In this document: positions 8,924-17,292 of the stretch, in pieces
Layout of the letters: the number at the start of each line of letters is the position of its first letter
How positions within the stretch are numbered: the stretch's first letter is position 1
Assembly (NCBI RefSeq): GCF_000612725.1
Contig: NZ_HG964450.1
Coordinates: 914,712 to 978,711 of the forward strand
Origin: Mycolicibacterium austroafricanum
GTDB lineage: Bacteria > Actinomycetota > Actinomycetes > Mycobacteriales > Mycobacteriaceae
Reading direction: 5' to 3'
Length of the DNA stretch: 64,000 nt
Notes under the pieces: model-generated
Told to the model about the DNA's origin: nothing
Seen by the model: the letters and a program-made list of their open reading frames with translations, nothing else
Database searches by the model: none
Made by a program: the position numbers and the translations under genes

Positions 8924-9919
8924 TTACAGATCAAGTACGAGTCGGTCGGAACACGCGCGCGAGACGCACGGCAGCATGACGGTGTTGCTGGAACGTTCGT
9001 CGTTTGTGAGCAGTGAGTCGCGGTGATCGGGGACGCCGTCGACGACGGTGGATTCGCACGTTCCGCACAGACCCCTCCCGCACGACGAGAGAACGGGAAC
9101 ACCGGCCTCGGAGACGACGTCGAGAATCGACTGGTGGGGTTGCACGGTGACGGTGACCCCAGAACGTCGCAGTTCGACCTCGAACGGAGTGCAACGAACG
9201 GGTGACGCCAACGGTTCGGCGACGAAACGTTCGATGCGGACGGTTCCCGGCTTCCTATCGCCGCCGACCGCCTGGACGGCCGCCAGAAGGGGCGCTGGTC
9301 CGCAGCAGTACACCTTGCCGTCGGCGGGAAGTGCCTTGATGGACTCCCGAATCGGCAACAGCCCGTGCGTGTCCTGAGGCCGGATTCGGACCTGCCGCCC
9401 GTACCGTGACAGCTCGTCGACAAACGCCATCGACGCCGCGGTGCGGCCCCCGTAAAGCAACGTCCACGACGCGTCGACCATCTGCGCTTGGTGAATCATC
9501 GGCAGGATGGGGGTGATGCCGATCCCGCCGGCGATGAATAGGTAGTGCTCGGCGGGGGCCATCGCGAAGTTGTTGCGCGGCCCTCCGACGCCCACGACGT
9601 CACCCACTTTCAGGTGGTCGTGGACGTAGGCCGACCCGCCGCGACCGTCGGGTTCCCTCAGGACCGCGACCTGGTAGGTGTGTGCGTCCCATCGATCGCC
9701 GCACAGGGAGTACTGACGTATCCGGTCACCGGGCAGGAACAGGTCGATGTGGGCTCCCGGCGCCCAGTCCGGCAGTCGAGCGCCGTCGGGCTTTCGGAGC
9801 ACGAGCCGGCGCACGCCCTCGGCGATGACCTCGGCGGATACCACCTGCAGGGCAAGGTCCGTGTTCGCGCCGGCGCTGGTACGCATGGGCGTCGCGGGCA
9901 GCGAAGTGGTCATGGTCAT
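8924..9919 (-). CDS. VanB/phthalate-dioxygenase-reductase-type oxidoreductase, flavin + C-terminal 2Fe-2S
   Basis: 331 residues: flavin-binding segment (IRQYSLCGD), NAD-binding segment (FIAGGIGITPILPMI, YCCGPAPLL) and a C-terminal plant-type 2Fe-2S domain with Cys spacing C-x4-C-x2-C (SSCGRGLCGTCES) and a distal Cys (LPCVSRA). This architecture normally serves Rieske demethylases such as VanA, but no Rieske oxygenase is present; the adjacent partner is a CYP199-like P450, so it is inferred to be that P450's electron donor. Start ATG 9919 (MTMTTSLPA) follows the IclR gene by 43 bp. Confidence 0.85.
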   Translation of the reverse strand: MTMTTSLPATPMRTSAGANTDLALQVVSAEVIAEGVRRLVLRKPDGARLPDWAPGAHIDLFLPGDRIRQYSLCGDRWDAHTYQVAVLREPDGRGGSAYVHDHLKVGDVVGVGGPRNNFAMAPAEHYLFIAGGIGITPILPMIHQAQMVDASWTLLYGGRTAASMAFVDELSRYGRQVRIRPQDTHGLLPIRESIKALPADGKVYCCGPAPLLAAVQAVGGDRKPGTVRIERFVAEPLASPVRCTPFEVELRRSGVTVTVQPHQSILDVVSEAGVPVLSSCGRGLCGTCESTVVDGVPDHRDSLLTNDERSSNTVMLPCVSRACSDRLVLDL

Positions 9920-9956
9920 GACGATCCCCTGTGAGTGTCCTGACTCACAACGTCGC

Positions 9957-9971
9957 TTCCATTCAATGAGA
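9957..9971. promoter_or_regulatory. Degenerate copy of the TTTCACTGRNYGAAA palindrome
   Basis: TTCCATTCAATGAGA matches the reverse form of the window-wide 15-bp palindrome at most positions. It lies between the IclR stop and the reductase start, where it could act on the reductase-P450 genes. Weaker than the other four copies. Confidence 0.35.
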
Positions 9972-10754
9972 GCGAAGTTGGTGCAATGGCGGCGCGGGCG
10001 GGATCACGGGTGTGCTCAGTGCGCGGTGGATGCCTCGACTGCTTGCCAGCAGAGCCGGAACGTGGCTGATGGCGCTCGCATCGCGCGGCACGATCGCCGA
10101 CAGCGCCCCCACGACCCGCTCGCCGGAATCACGAATTGGGACCGCGATCCCGGTGGCGTCGTGGTGGATGTGTCCCGCGCAGAGGGCGTAGCCGTTGCGG
10201 CGGATGTCGACCAACGTGGCTCGCAACTGGGCGCCGTCGCCGATGGTGTGCTCGGTGAATACCTCGAGGTGCCCGTTCGTGATGCGCTCCTGCATCGCGT
10301 ACGGACTGTTGGCAAGGAGAACCAGACCCGATGACGAGGCGTGAATGGGCAGGCGACCCGCTATGCGCGTCACGTTGATCACCGCACCGGGAGCACTGAG
10401 CCGTTCGATGAACAACACGTCGTCGCCATCCAGGACTCCGACTTGTACGTGGTGCCCCACTACGGAGTGCAGGTCTTCGAGGAACGGCATGGCGGCATCA
10501 CGCAGGTTCCTCATCGGCGAGGCGCGAGATGCCAACTCCCACAGTCGTATTCCTATGCGGACACGACGTTGGGAGTCACGTCGCAAAAGACCGTGTTCGA
10601 CCAGTTCGTCGATCAATCGCGATGCGGTCGACAGCGGCAGGCCCGCCCGTTCGGCGATGTCGGACACCGACACCGCGACGTTGTTCGAGTCGAACACCTC
10701 CAGAATCCTGACGGCGCGCTGCAGCACCGACTCTCCGGAGGGGGATCGAGCCAT
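9963..10754 (-). CDS. IclR-family transcriptional regulator
   Basis: 263 residues: N-terminal winged helix-turn-helix (ILEVFDSNNVAVSVSDIAERAGLPLSTASRLIDELVEHGLL), then an IclR effector-binding domain (SSSGLVLLAN, RRNGYALCAG, AVPIRDSGERVVGALS). Its ATG overlaps the stop of the AraC gene (ATGA), so the two regulators are co-translated. Members of this family control pca, pob and other aromatic pathways, usually binding an aromatic acid. Effector unknown; proximity to the CYP199-like unit suggests para-methoxybenzoate or 4-hydroxybenzoate. Confidence 0.88.
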   Translation of the reverse strand: MARSPSGESVLQRAVRILEVFDSNNVAVSVSDIAERAGLPLSTASRLIDELVEHGLLRRDSQRRVRIGIRLWELASRASPMRNLRDAAMPFLEDLHSVVGHHVQVGVLDGDDVLFIERLSAPGAVINVTRIAGRLPIHASSSGLVLLANSPYAMQERITNGHLEVFTEHTIGDGAQLRATLVDIRRNGYALCAGHIHHDATGIAVPIRDSGERVVGALSAIVPRDASAISHVPALLASSRGIHRALSTPVIPPAPPLHQLRSH

Positions 10755-11806
10755 CAGGACAGCGTCGCATCCGCACATTCGTCGGTGGCGTGAATCGGCG
10801 AACGCGTTCCGTAGCGTCGAACGCCGGTGTTCAGCGCGGCCGACGGGCTCTCGCCGAAGGTCTGTCGGTACAGGCACGCGAAGCGACCGAGATGGGTGAA
10901 GCCCCACCGGTGAGCGATCTGGGTGACCCCTTCGTCGCCGGTCGCGCAGCGGAGGTCGTCACGAGCCTGGCGCAATCGAGCCTGACGCACGTAGCGCATG
11001 GGCGTTGTGCCGAAAGTCGCTCGAAAACCCTCCTGCAGCGCGCGCACACTCAGTCGGGCGTGCGCGGCGATTGACGTGACGTCGAGCGGCTCACCCAGAT
11101 TGTCCTCGATGTAGTCGACGGCTCGCTGGATGGTTGGCGCGCGTACAGCTGACGAATCGACGTGGAGGGCGTCGGTGTAGTTGTGACGCGCGGCCAGCAT
11201 GAGGCCGGTCATGATGCTCGCGGACAGGCTCTCCGCCATGAGCGGGTGGAGGCAGATCGATTCCGGGCGGTGTACTTGAACCGCGAGGTCGCGGAGCATC
11301 GACCACCACTGCGCGCAGCGCGGTTCAGTGAGATCGATGGCCATGTCGAACTGAATCGGTTCGACGGTGTGGCGATTCAGCATCTTCGCCAGATGCCGTT
11401 CGGCCGAGGTTCTATCGATTTTGACGGCGAGCACCCAATCGCGGCCGTCACCGAATCCGCGCATCATCGTCTGCCGGTCGTGCCGGTACACGGCCGCGCG
11501 CGACGGTGTCGCGACCACGCGGTCGGTCCCGCAGCTGGTCTCCAGCCTCCCTCGCATGGGGATGTTCACCTGGTAGGCGTCGTCGAGTGCGGCGGTGCCG
11601 ATCTGCACTTCGGTGCCCCACGACAGCCAGCCCAGCGTGACGGCGCCGAGGTCGACCCCGTCGATCTGCAGCGCGAAGCGGGACGTCGCCCCCAGCACCG
11701 CGACGCTGTGCGGATAGAACACCCGCGCGCCGACCGCGCGCGATTCGTCGACGTCGCGGCTACGGATTGATACGCGTCGACGGGTATCGGCAAACTCTAC
11801 GGACAT
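10754..11806 (-). CDS. AraC/XylS-family regulator (paralogue of the one at 15741)
   Basis: 350 residues from ATG 11806. The C-terminal double helix-turn-helix (VDYIEDNLGEPLDVTSIAAH..., TTPMRYVRQARLRQAR, IAHRWGFTHLGRFACLYRQTFGESP) is classical AraC. The N-terminal sensor domain is like that of the EthR/ThcR-type regulators next to P450 systems, and clearly like the protein encoded at 15741-16757. It is followed by an overlapping IclR gene, an unusual AraC-IclR pairing. A perfect operator-like palindrome lies 44 bp before the start. Likely controls one of the two P450 units. Confidence 0.85.
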   Translation of the reverse strand: MSVEFADTRRRVSIRSRDVDESRAVGARVFYPHSVAVLGATSRFALQIDGVDLGAVTLGWLSWGTEVQIGTAALDDAYQVNIPMRGRLETSCGTDRVVATPSRAAVYRHDRQTMMRGFGDGRDWVLAVKIDRTSAERHLAKMLNRHTVEPIQFDMAIDLTEPRCAQWWSMLRDLAVQVHRPESICLHPLMAESLSASIMTGLMLAARHNYTDALHVDSSAVRAPTIQRAVDYIEDNLGEPLDVTSIAAHARLSVRALQEGFRATFGTTPMRYVRQARLRQARDDLRCATGDEGVTQIAHRWGFTHLGRFACLYRQTFGESPSAALNTGVRRYGTRSPIHATDECADATLS

Positions 11807-11849
11807 CGGCACATCACACCAGCGCAACGCGCTACAGTCTCACTGGCCA

Positions 11850-11864
11850 TTTCACTGGGCGAAA
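11850..11864. promoter_or_regulatory. Candidate operator TTTCACTGGGCGAAA
   Basis: 15-bp imperfect palindrome of the TTTCACTGRNYGAAA type, 44 bp upstream of the AraC start codon and just before the ferredoxin reductase stop. Same motif occurs before pobA, mscR and pcaH. Inferred to be an IclR-family binding site. Confidence 0.55.
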
Positions 11865-11872
11865 ACCTCCGC

Positions 11873-13096
11873 TCAGGTCGTGACGAGGGACTTCAGGTCG
11901 ACGCCGACATCAGCCGCTTGTTCGGGCGTGATCGCGCACCGCCCCGCCAGCAGCTTCCTGGCGGCCATGTGGTCGCGGGCGGCGTTCACCGATTCGACCC
12001 CGAGGAGTACGTCGCCGCCAAAACAGAACACCGAGAATGAGCCCCGCCCGGGGTCCCCGCGAAGAATTGCACGGTCGTATCCAGTTACGAGACCGGCCAT
12101 TTGAAGCTTGCTGTCGAACTGTTCGGTCCAGAACCAGGCGACCCTGTCGTAATCGCTCGCCTGGCCGGTGAGTCGCGCGGCGACGCAGCGCGCATGGTCG
12201 ACGGCGTTCTGCACCGATTCCAGGCGGACGAGGCCGGGCCGTGAGGGCAGCGGATACGCCGCACAGTCGCCTACCGCGGAGATGTTCGCGTCCTCGGTGC
12301 TCAGCATCGAGTCGACGACGACACCGTTGTCCACGGCGAGGCCGGCCGCTGCGGCGAGTTCGGTGTTCGGTATCACGCCGATGCCGACGACGATCACGTC
12401 GGCGTCGATCCGCTCCCCCGCCGTTGTGATGACAGTGGCTGCGCGGCCGTCCTTCTCGGCTATCTCGCCCACGCCGGTGTTCATCAGCAGGCGAACGCCG
12501 TTGGATCGGTGAAGGTCGGCGTAGTAGTCCGACATCTGCCGGCTCACGGCGCGGCCCATTGGCCGCTCGGCGGCTTCCACGACGGTGACGTCGGCGCCGT
12601 GCGCACGGGCGGCCGCGGCGACCTCGAGGCCGATGAAACCGGCGCCTATCACCACTACCGAGGCACAGGACTTCAGGCGTGCGGTGAGTGCGTGCGCCTC
12701 GTCGAGGGTGCGCAGATAGTGCAGACCGCCGAGATCAGCGCCGGGGACATTCAGCCGCCGGTTGCGAGTCCCGGTCGCGAGCACCAGGTGTTGGTAGGTC
12801 TGGGCCGTCCCGTCGGCCAGCCTGACACTCCCTGCGTCGCGGTCGATCCCGGTCACGTTGCGTCCGCAGCGCAAGTCGATGTTGTTGCGGTCGAAGTAGG
12901 CGGCAGGTCTCAGTGCGATGTCGTCGCTGTCGGTGGGTGCTTTGAGGAACTCCTTGGACAGCGGCGGCCGCTGGTAGGGTGCGCACCTCTCATCGCCGAG
13001 GATCACAATGGGATCGTCGAACCCCTTGCTGCGCAATGCGACTGCCGTCTCGACTCCCGCCTGGCCGGCCCCGACGATGACGACTGGTGCGGTCAT
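11873..13096 (-). CDS. FAD-dependent ferredoxin reductase (rhodocoxin/EthA/putidaredoxin-reductase type)
   Basis: 407 residues. Two dinucleotide-binding folds are visible: VIVGAGQAGVETAVAL near the start and VVVIGAGFIGLEVAAAARAHG near residue 145; the second FAD motif is ISAVGDCA. Such enzymes pass electrons from NAD(P)H to a 2Fe-2S ferredoxin for a class I P450. The ferredoxin gene is 5 bp upstream and the P450 three genes further, as in the thc and eth clusters of Rhodococcus. Confidence 0.92.
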   Translation of the reverse strand: MTAPVVIVGAGQAGVETAVALRSKGFDDPIVILGDERCAPYQRPPLSKEFLKAPTDSDDIALRPAAYFDRNNIDLRCGRNVTGIDRDAGSVRLADGTAQTYQHLVLATGTRNRRLNVPGADLGGLHYLRTLDEAHALTARLKSCASVVVIGAGFIGLEVAAAARAHGADVTVVEAAERPMGRAVSRQMSDYYADLHRSNGVRLLMNTGVGEIAEKDGRAATVITTAGERIDADVIVVGIGVIPNTELAAAAGLAVDNGVVVDSMLSTEDANISAVGDCAAYPLPSRPGLVRLESVQNAVDHARCVAARLTGQASDYDRVAWFWTEQFDSKLQMAGLVTGYDRAILRGDPGRGSFSVFCFGGDVLLGVESVNAARDHMAARKLLAGRCAITPEQAADVGVDLKSLVTT

Positions 13097-13101
13097 GACG
13101 T

Positions 13102-13425
13102 TCAGGCCTGTTCGTCGGGTAGACGCACCACGATGCCGTCCAGGTCGTCAGTCACCGGGATCTGGCACGACAGGCGACTCTCCCCGGTGCGGGGGCTGGC
13201 CGTGCCGTCGAGCATCTCGTCCTCCTCGTCGGTGATCGGCGGAACGCGGTCGGCCCAGGCTTCATCGACGTAGACGTGGCACGTGGCACACATGACCTGG
13301 CCTCCGCATTCGCCGACGATGCCGTCGATGTCGTTGGCGATCGCCGAGTGCATGATCCGTTTGCCGGCGGCGACGGTGACGTCCTGCTTGGTGCCGTCCG
13401 GATGGACGTACGTGATGGTAGGCAT
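13102..13425 (-). CDS. 2Fe-2S ferredoxin (adrenodoxin/putidaredoxin type)
   Basis: 107 residues, electron carrier between the reductase at 11873 and the P450 at 14221. The cluster ligands are Cys in CGGQVMCATCH (C-x5-C-x2-C) and the distal Cys in RLSCQIPV; the motif between them (ITDEEDEML) is the usual acidic partner-recognition helix. Length is typical. Gene order P450-EthD-SCP2-ferredoxin-reductase on one strand suggests one transcript. Confidence 0.93.
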   Translation of the reverse strand: MPTITYVHPDGTKQDVTVAAGKRIMHSAIANDIDGIVGECGGQVMCATCHVYVDEAWADRVPPITDEEDEMLDGTASPRTGESRLSCQIPVTDDLDGIVVRLPDEQA

Positions 13426-13465
13426 CGTGAATCCTCTTGTGTTTAAGCGTCTTCGAGACGGGTTA

Positions 13466-13876
13466 CTAAGCGAGGAGATCCTCGCGCCCGGCGTCTTTGA
13501 GGTCCTGGATGTAGATCGGGTAGAGGAACTTCGTGTTCGGCACCAGCTTGAGCACCTTCATGATGGCACCCTCGGCCTTGACCTGACCCTTGGCCATCGC
13601 CAGGGTCATGTTGACCTTGCCCTGCCAGAAGCGGTTCGCCGTATCGGTGTCCATCTTCAGTGTCGCGTTGGGGGTGACCGACCCCTCTTCCGCGGTGGTG
13701 TAGACGGCCTTGTTCGGCATGTCGAGAACGACCGAGCTGTCCGGGTCGGTGCACGAGACCAGCAGCACGGCACCCGTCGCGGACAGCTTCGGTCCCAACT
13801 CTGGGTCCTGGTAAGCCTTTTCGAAGATTCCACCGACGAATTTGCGGAGGTCTGAGGGATGGGAGTACTTGGGCAT
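13466..13876 (-). CDS. SCP2 sterol-transfer-family protein
   Basis: 136 residues with the SCP2 fold pattern: VLDMPNKAVYTTAEEG, ATLKMDTDTANRFWQGKVNMTLAMAKGQVKAEG near the C-terminal half. These proteins have a hydrophobic pocket that binds lipophilic ligands. Here the gene sits between EthD and the ferredoxin of a P450 operon, so it may deliver or sequester a hydrophobic substrate or product. That is inference; no catalytic residue can be named. A start at ATG 13876 follows a GAAAGGAA ribosome site. Confidence 0.8.
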   Translation of the reverse strand: MPKYSHPSDLRKFVGGIFEKAYQDPELGPKLSATGAVLLVSCTDPDSSVVLDMPNKAVYTTAEEGSVTPNATLKMDTDTANRFWQGKVNMTLAMAKGQVKAEGAIMKVLKLVPNTKFLYPIYIQDLKDAGREDLLA

Positions 13877-13889
13877 GGATCAATTCCTT

Positions 13890-14201
13890 TCAGGGAATGC
13901 TGATGTCGTCGTTGCGGAAGGCCAGGGTGGCACCGCCGGTGGCGAAGTTCGCGATGTCGGCGGCTGCGGCCTGTCCCTCGGGTGAGGACAGCCCCGCCGC
14001 GGCGTCCTCTCTGCTGGCGAATCCGATGTCGGCGAGCATGTACACCGCCGGCGGGGTGCCGTCGAGCGATTCGCATCGTCCGGCGACGAACTGCTGCACA
14101 CCCGGAATCTGCGCGGCGAGAGCGAGGTGAGTTCCGCTGTAGTACTCGTCGAAGACCGCGGGGTCGTCGGGGTGGCCGTAGCTGATCAGTACGCGATACA
14201 C
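13890..14201 (-). CDS. EthD-family protein
   Basis: 103 residues from GTG 14201. The dimeric ferredoxin-like alpha+beta pattern of EthD proteins is seen (VLISYGHPDDPAVFDEYYSGTHLALAAQIPGV). In the Rhodococcus ethRABCD cluster for ethyl tert-butyl ether degradation EthD is needed for P450 activity in vivo but its chemistry is not understood. Here it lies 19 bp after the P450 gene, repeating that arrangement. Confidence 0.8.
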   Translation of the reverse strand: MYRVLISYGHPDDPAVFDEYYSGTHLALAAQIPGVQQFVAGRCESLDGTPPAVYMLADIGFASREDAAAGLSSPEGQAAAADIANFATGGATLAFRNDDISIP

Positions 14202-14220
14202 GGTGCGGGCTCCAGTCGAG

Positions 14221-15561
14221 TCAGGGCCGGTCGGCCGGGATCGGGTTCGCGGCGGGATCCCAGTGCACGAGAACGTGTTCGGGCCCTCGGAACGACGTAT
14301 TGGGCAGATAGGTGTACTCCTGGCCGTCGACGAGGTGCATGTGCGGCAACCGGGTCGCGAGGATCTCCAGGAAGATCTTCATCTCTGTGCGAGCGAGGGT
14401 GGCGCCCATGCAGGTGTGCGTCCCTAGTCCGAAGGTGAGGTGTCGGCGCGAGTTGGAACGGTGGATGTCGAACCTGTCCGGCTCGTCGAACACCGTGTCG
14501 TCCCGGTTGGCCGAAGCGGTCACGATCAGCAGCCGCGAACCGGCCGGGATCTCGACGCCTCCGACGGTGACGTCGTCGGTGGTCATCCTGCGCCAGGCGA
14601 CCACCGAGCCGGCGTAACGCAGGCACTCCTCGACGACCTTGGGGATCAATGACAGGTCGTTGCACAGTTCGTCCCAGGCCTCCCGGTTCTCGAGCAGGGT
14701 GCGGAACGCATTGGCGGTCGCATTGGTCGTCGTCTCATGAGCGGCGAGGATGCCGCTCATCATGATGTTCTGCAGGTAGTTGTCGGTGATCAGCTCCGGG
14801 TTGACGGCCTGCGCGCGGATGGCATGCGGAATCCAACCCGGTGCATCGGGCGTCTCCTTGAGTCGCTGAACCAGCGAACCCGCGAACTCCCAGAACTGAC
14901 CCATGCCCGTGGCCACGCGCTCCTGTTCGGACTCGTCCGGCCTTCCCCAGGTGAACAACGTCTGCTGCATGCCGAACTGGCGGCAGGTCTCGATGTCCTC
15001 GTCGGGGACCCCGAGGAACATCAGCGCCACGATGCAGGGCACCTCGTAGATCAGGTCGTCGATCAGATCGGCTTGACCACGCTTGATGAACCGGTCCACG
15101 TACTCGGTGATGACCTCGTGGATGCGGGGAGCCAGCACCGAGACAGAGTCGATCTCGAAGGGTTCCATCAGTGCGCGACGATGCGCCGTGTGCATCGGCT
15201 CGTCCTCGTTGACGATAGTCGGCCCCGGCGCGAAGTCGTACTTGTCCAGGATGTCGATAGCCTCTTCGCTGATCGGGGTGATCTGCTCCAGGGTGATGGC
15301 CGCGGAGAACGTGTCCGGGTCGCGGAAAATCGCCTTGACGTCCTCGTACCTCGTCACGACCCAGTAGTCGAGGATCGGGCTGTAGAAGACCGGCTCCTCG
15401 CGGCGTGCACGCGCCAGGCTGTCCGCCGGATTGACCTGGTAGGCGCCCGTGAACGGATCGAACTGGGCCGCCATCGACGACACCGGACATCCGGTGGGCG
15501 TCACGGCGTGAGTCACAGGGCATCCACCGGTGTCGGCGGCGGTGTCGGGCTGAGCGGTCAT
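14221..15561 (-). CDS. Cytochrome P450 of a class I three-component system (Eth/Thc-like)
   Basis: 446 residues. N-terminus has two CPV motifs (GGCPVTH, TGCPVSS) followed by [40 protein letters not shown] P450 start. I-helix [13 protein letters not shown], ExxR in VEECLRYAG, and haem loop [10 protein letters not shown] are intact. Gene order AraC(divergent)-P450-EthD-SCP2-ferredoxin-reductase resembles ethRABCD and thcRBCD of Rhodococcus, where the P450s dealkylate ethers or thiocarbamates. Inferred here to O-dealkylate an aromatic ether in the surrounding pathway; substrate cannot be read from sequence. Confidence 0.88.
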   Translation of the reverse strand: MTAQPDTAADTGGCPVTHAVTPTGCPVSSMAAQFDPFTGAYQVNPADSLARARREEPVFYSPILDYWVVTRYEDVKAIFRDPDTFSAAITLEQITPISEEAIDILDKYDFAPGPTIVNEDEPMHTAHRRALMEPFEIDSVSVLAPRIHEVITEYVDRFIKRGQADLIDDLIYEVPCIVALMFLGVPDEDIETCRQFGMQQTLFTWGRPDESEQERVATGMGQFWEFAGSLVQRLKETPDAPGWIPHAIRAQAVNPELITDNYLQNIMMSGILAAHETTTNATANAFRTLLENREAWDELCNDLSLIPKVVEECLRYAGSVVAWRRMTTDDVTVGGVEIPAGSRLLIVTASANRDDTVFDEPDRFDIHRSNSRRHLTFGLGTHTCMGATLARTEMKIFLEILATRLPHMHLVDGQEYTYLPNTSFRGPEHVLVHWDPAANPIPADRP

Positions 15562-15740
15562 GGTCTCTCCGAAGGGGCTGGTGTGATCTCTGGCACTTCC
15601 TTCCTGCGAAGTTAGGCCCAGCTACCGAGCACCGTCGATCCACCCAACGCGCCCCTCTATCCCCTTTGCGCGGCGGTTTCAATGGTGATGATTATCAGGG
15701 TTCCTTGCATTCTCCGGTGTGACTCTGGTCTCATAGACGG
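15562..15740. promoter_or_regulatory. Divergent promoter region between P450 operon and AraC gene
   Basis: 179 bp separate the divergent starts at 15561 (minus) and 15741 (plus). The AT-richer patch TTTCAATGGTGATGATTATC at 15677-15696 is the likely site of regulator binding; it matches the window palindrome only in its left half. No exact -10/-35 assigned. Confidence 0.45.
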
Positions 15741-16757
15741 GTGGCAAGTGAGTTGGCTTTACCCGCGCGGCCGTCGATGTCGATGTGCAGCCGAGACATA
15801 GAAGAGGCGCAGACCATCGGCGGGGCGATCTACTACCCGCACCGCGTCGACGTCTTGGGACACGCCTCCGACTTCTCGATGCACATCGATGCCGCTCAGC
15901 TCGGTCCGGTGACGATGGGTTGGCTCTCGTACGACACGGAGGTGCAGGTCGGTACGGGCGCGCTGACCGCGGCGTACCACGTCAACATTCCCGTGCGCGG
16001 TGAGCTGAAGACCGGGTCCGGCGTGGACCGCGTGATCGCCACGTCGACGCGCGCGGCGGTGTATCGATGCGACCGACCGACCGTCATGCGCGGCTGGCGT
16101 GACGACCAGTGCCGCATGCTGGCGGTGAAGATCTCCCGCCCCGCGCTCGAGGAGCAGCTCGCGACGCTGCTCAACCGCCCCGTCGACGGCCCCATTCAGT
16201 TCGCGCTCCCGCTCGACCTGACCGAGGTGCGAGCACAGCAGTGGTGGACGTTCCTGCGCGATCTCGCCAATCAGATGAGCACTCCGGACGCGCTGTGCCG
16301 GCACCCGATGATGGCGGCGAGCCTCGCCGGCAGCGTCATGACCGGCCTCCTGCTCGCCGCGCGGCACAACTACCGCGAGGAACTCGACGCCGATGCCCAA
16401 CCCGCGCGTCCCGCCACCATCCAGCGCGCCGTCGAGTACATCGAGGAGCATCTCGCCGAGCCCATGGATGTTGCAACCATCGCCGCACACGTCCGCCTCA
16501 GCGTGCGCTCGCTGCAGGAGGGCTTTCAAACCTCCTTGGGCACAACGCCTATGCGGTATGTTCGCGACTTGCGGCTGCGCCAGGCCCGCCGCGATCTCGT
16601 CGCCGCGGATCCCCGCTCCGACGGTGTCGCGCAGATCGCGATGCGTTGGGGATTCACACATCTGGGCCGTTTCGCCGGGCAGTATCGCGATGCGTTCGGG
16701 GAGTCGCCGTCGGACGCGCTGCACGGTTCGCTGCTCGTCGACGCAGCCCACGCCTAG
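15741..16757 (+). CDS. AraC/XylS-family regulator (EthR/ThcR-like)
   Basis: 338 residues from GTG 15741; an ATG at 15777 (MSMCSRDIEEAQ) is a shorter alternative. The N-terminal sensor domain (VGTGALTAAYHVNIPVRGEL) precedes a C-terminal AraC DNA-binding domain with two helix-turn-helix units (IAAHVRLSVRSLQEGFQ; IAMRWGFTHLGRFAGQYRDAFGESP). It is divergent from the P450-EthD-SCP2-ferredoxin-reductase operon, the normal place for its activator. A close paralogue is encoded at 10754-11806. Confidence 0.88.
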   Translation: MASELALPARPSMSMCSRDIEEAQTIGGAIYYPHRVDVLGHASDFSMHIDAAQLGPVTMGWLSYDTEVQVGTGALTAAYHVNIPVRGELKTGSGVDRVIATSTRAAVYRCDRPTVMRGWRDDQCRMLAVKISRPALEEQLATLLNRPVDGPIQFALPLDLTEVRAQQWWTFLRDLANQMSTPDALCRHPMMAASLAGSVMTGLLLAARHNYREELDADAQPARPATIQRAVEYIEEHLAEPMDVATIAAHVRLSVRSLQEGFQTSLGTTPMRYVRDLRLRQARRDLVAADPRSDGVAQIAMRWGFTHLGRFAGQYRDAFGESPSDALHGSLLVDAAHA

Positions 16758-16780
16758 CGGCACCGGAGAAGTGCGAACGC

Positions 16781-16798
16781 GCCGCAGGTGGCTGCGGC
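16781..16798. terminator. Hairpin between convergent genes
   Basis: Perfect stem GCCGCAG-GTGG-CTGCGGC lies between the stop of the plus-strand AraC gene (16757) and the stop of the minus-strand hydratase gene (16834). It lacks a T-run, as is common in mycobacteria. Likely a shared transcription end. Confidence 0.5.
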
Positions 16799-16833
16799 CG
16801 ACTGGCGCAACCACCTCCGCCGCGTACGGGGGT

Positions 16834-17292
16834 TCAGGCGTAGTAGCGGTAGACCATCTCGGCCACCACGGCGGGCTTCTCGCTGCGATTCGATTCGACG
16901 GTTCCGTTCACGGTGACCTGGTAGCCGCCGCCGGATACCTCCTCCACCGCCGCGACGGTCGCGGCGAGCCGCACCTTCGCGCCTGCGGGAACGGGCGCCG
17001 GGAAGCGAACCTTGTTGAGTCCGTAGTTGATCGCCATGCTGAGTTCCTTGATCTCCAGGAGCTCCGACCAGAGCGGGATTAGCAGCGACAACGTCAGGTA
17101 TCCGTGGGCGATGGTCTCCTTGAACGGACCGTCCTTCGCCTTCTCCGGGTCGACGTGGATCCACTGGTGGTCGTGGGTCGCGTCGGCGAACAGGTCGATG
17201 TCCGACTGGGGGATCTCCAGCCAGTCGCTGTGTCCGAGGTCGCTACCGGCCAGCGAGGGCAGATCGTGCGGGGTGGTGATCGTCGTGGTCAC
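16834..17292 (-). CDS. couM: MaoC-like (R)-hydratase, CouM-type hydroxycinnamoyl-CoA hydratase by context
   Basis: 152 residues from GTG 17292. The hot-dog hydratase signature FADATHDHQWIHVD...GPFKETIAHGYLTLSL includes the catalytic Asp and His of the MaoC/R-hydratase family. It overlaps the CoA-ligase gene by the sequence GTGA. In Rhodococcus jostii the Cou pathway uses a hydratase, a dehydrogenase and a C-C hydrolase to shorten p-coumaroyl-CoA; all partners are adjacent here. Predicted reaction: water addition to coumaroyl- or feruloyl-CoA giving the 3-hydroxyacyl-CoA. Last gene of the operon. Confidence 0.82.
   Translation of the reverse strand: MTTTITTPHDLPSLAGSDLGHSDWLEIPQSDIDLFADATHDHQWIHVDPEKAKDGPFKETIAHGYLTLSLLIPLWSELLEIKELSMAINYGLNKVRFPAPVPAGAKVRLAATVAAVEEVSGGGYQVTVNGTVESNRSEKPAVVAEMVYRYYA

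Noticed and set aside
8924..9919. Vanillate O-demethylase reductase working with a VanA oxygenase
   Set aside because: No Rieske oxygenase gene is in the window; the adjacent P450 is the more likely partner.
13466..13876. Steroid degradation role for the SCP2 gene and the mce locus together
   Set aside because: No ring-degradation genes for steroids (Kst, Hsa, Kst-regulated sets) are present; the neighbourhood is aromatic-acid catabolism.
15677..15691. TTTCAATGGTGATGA as another copy of the shared palindrome
   Set aside because: Only the left half agrees; the right half does not. More likely part of an AraC site.
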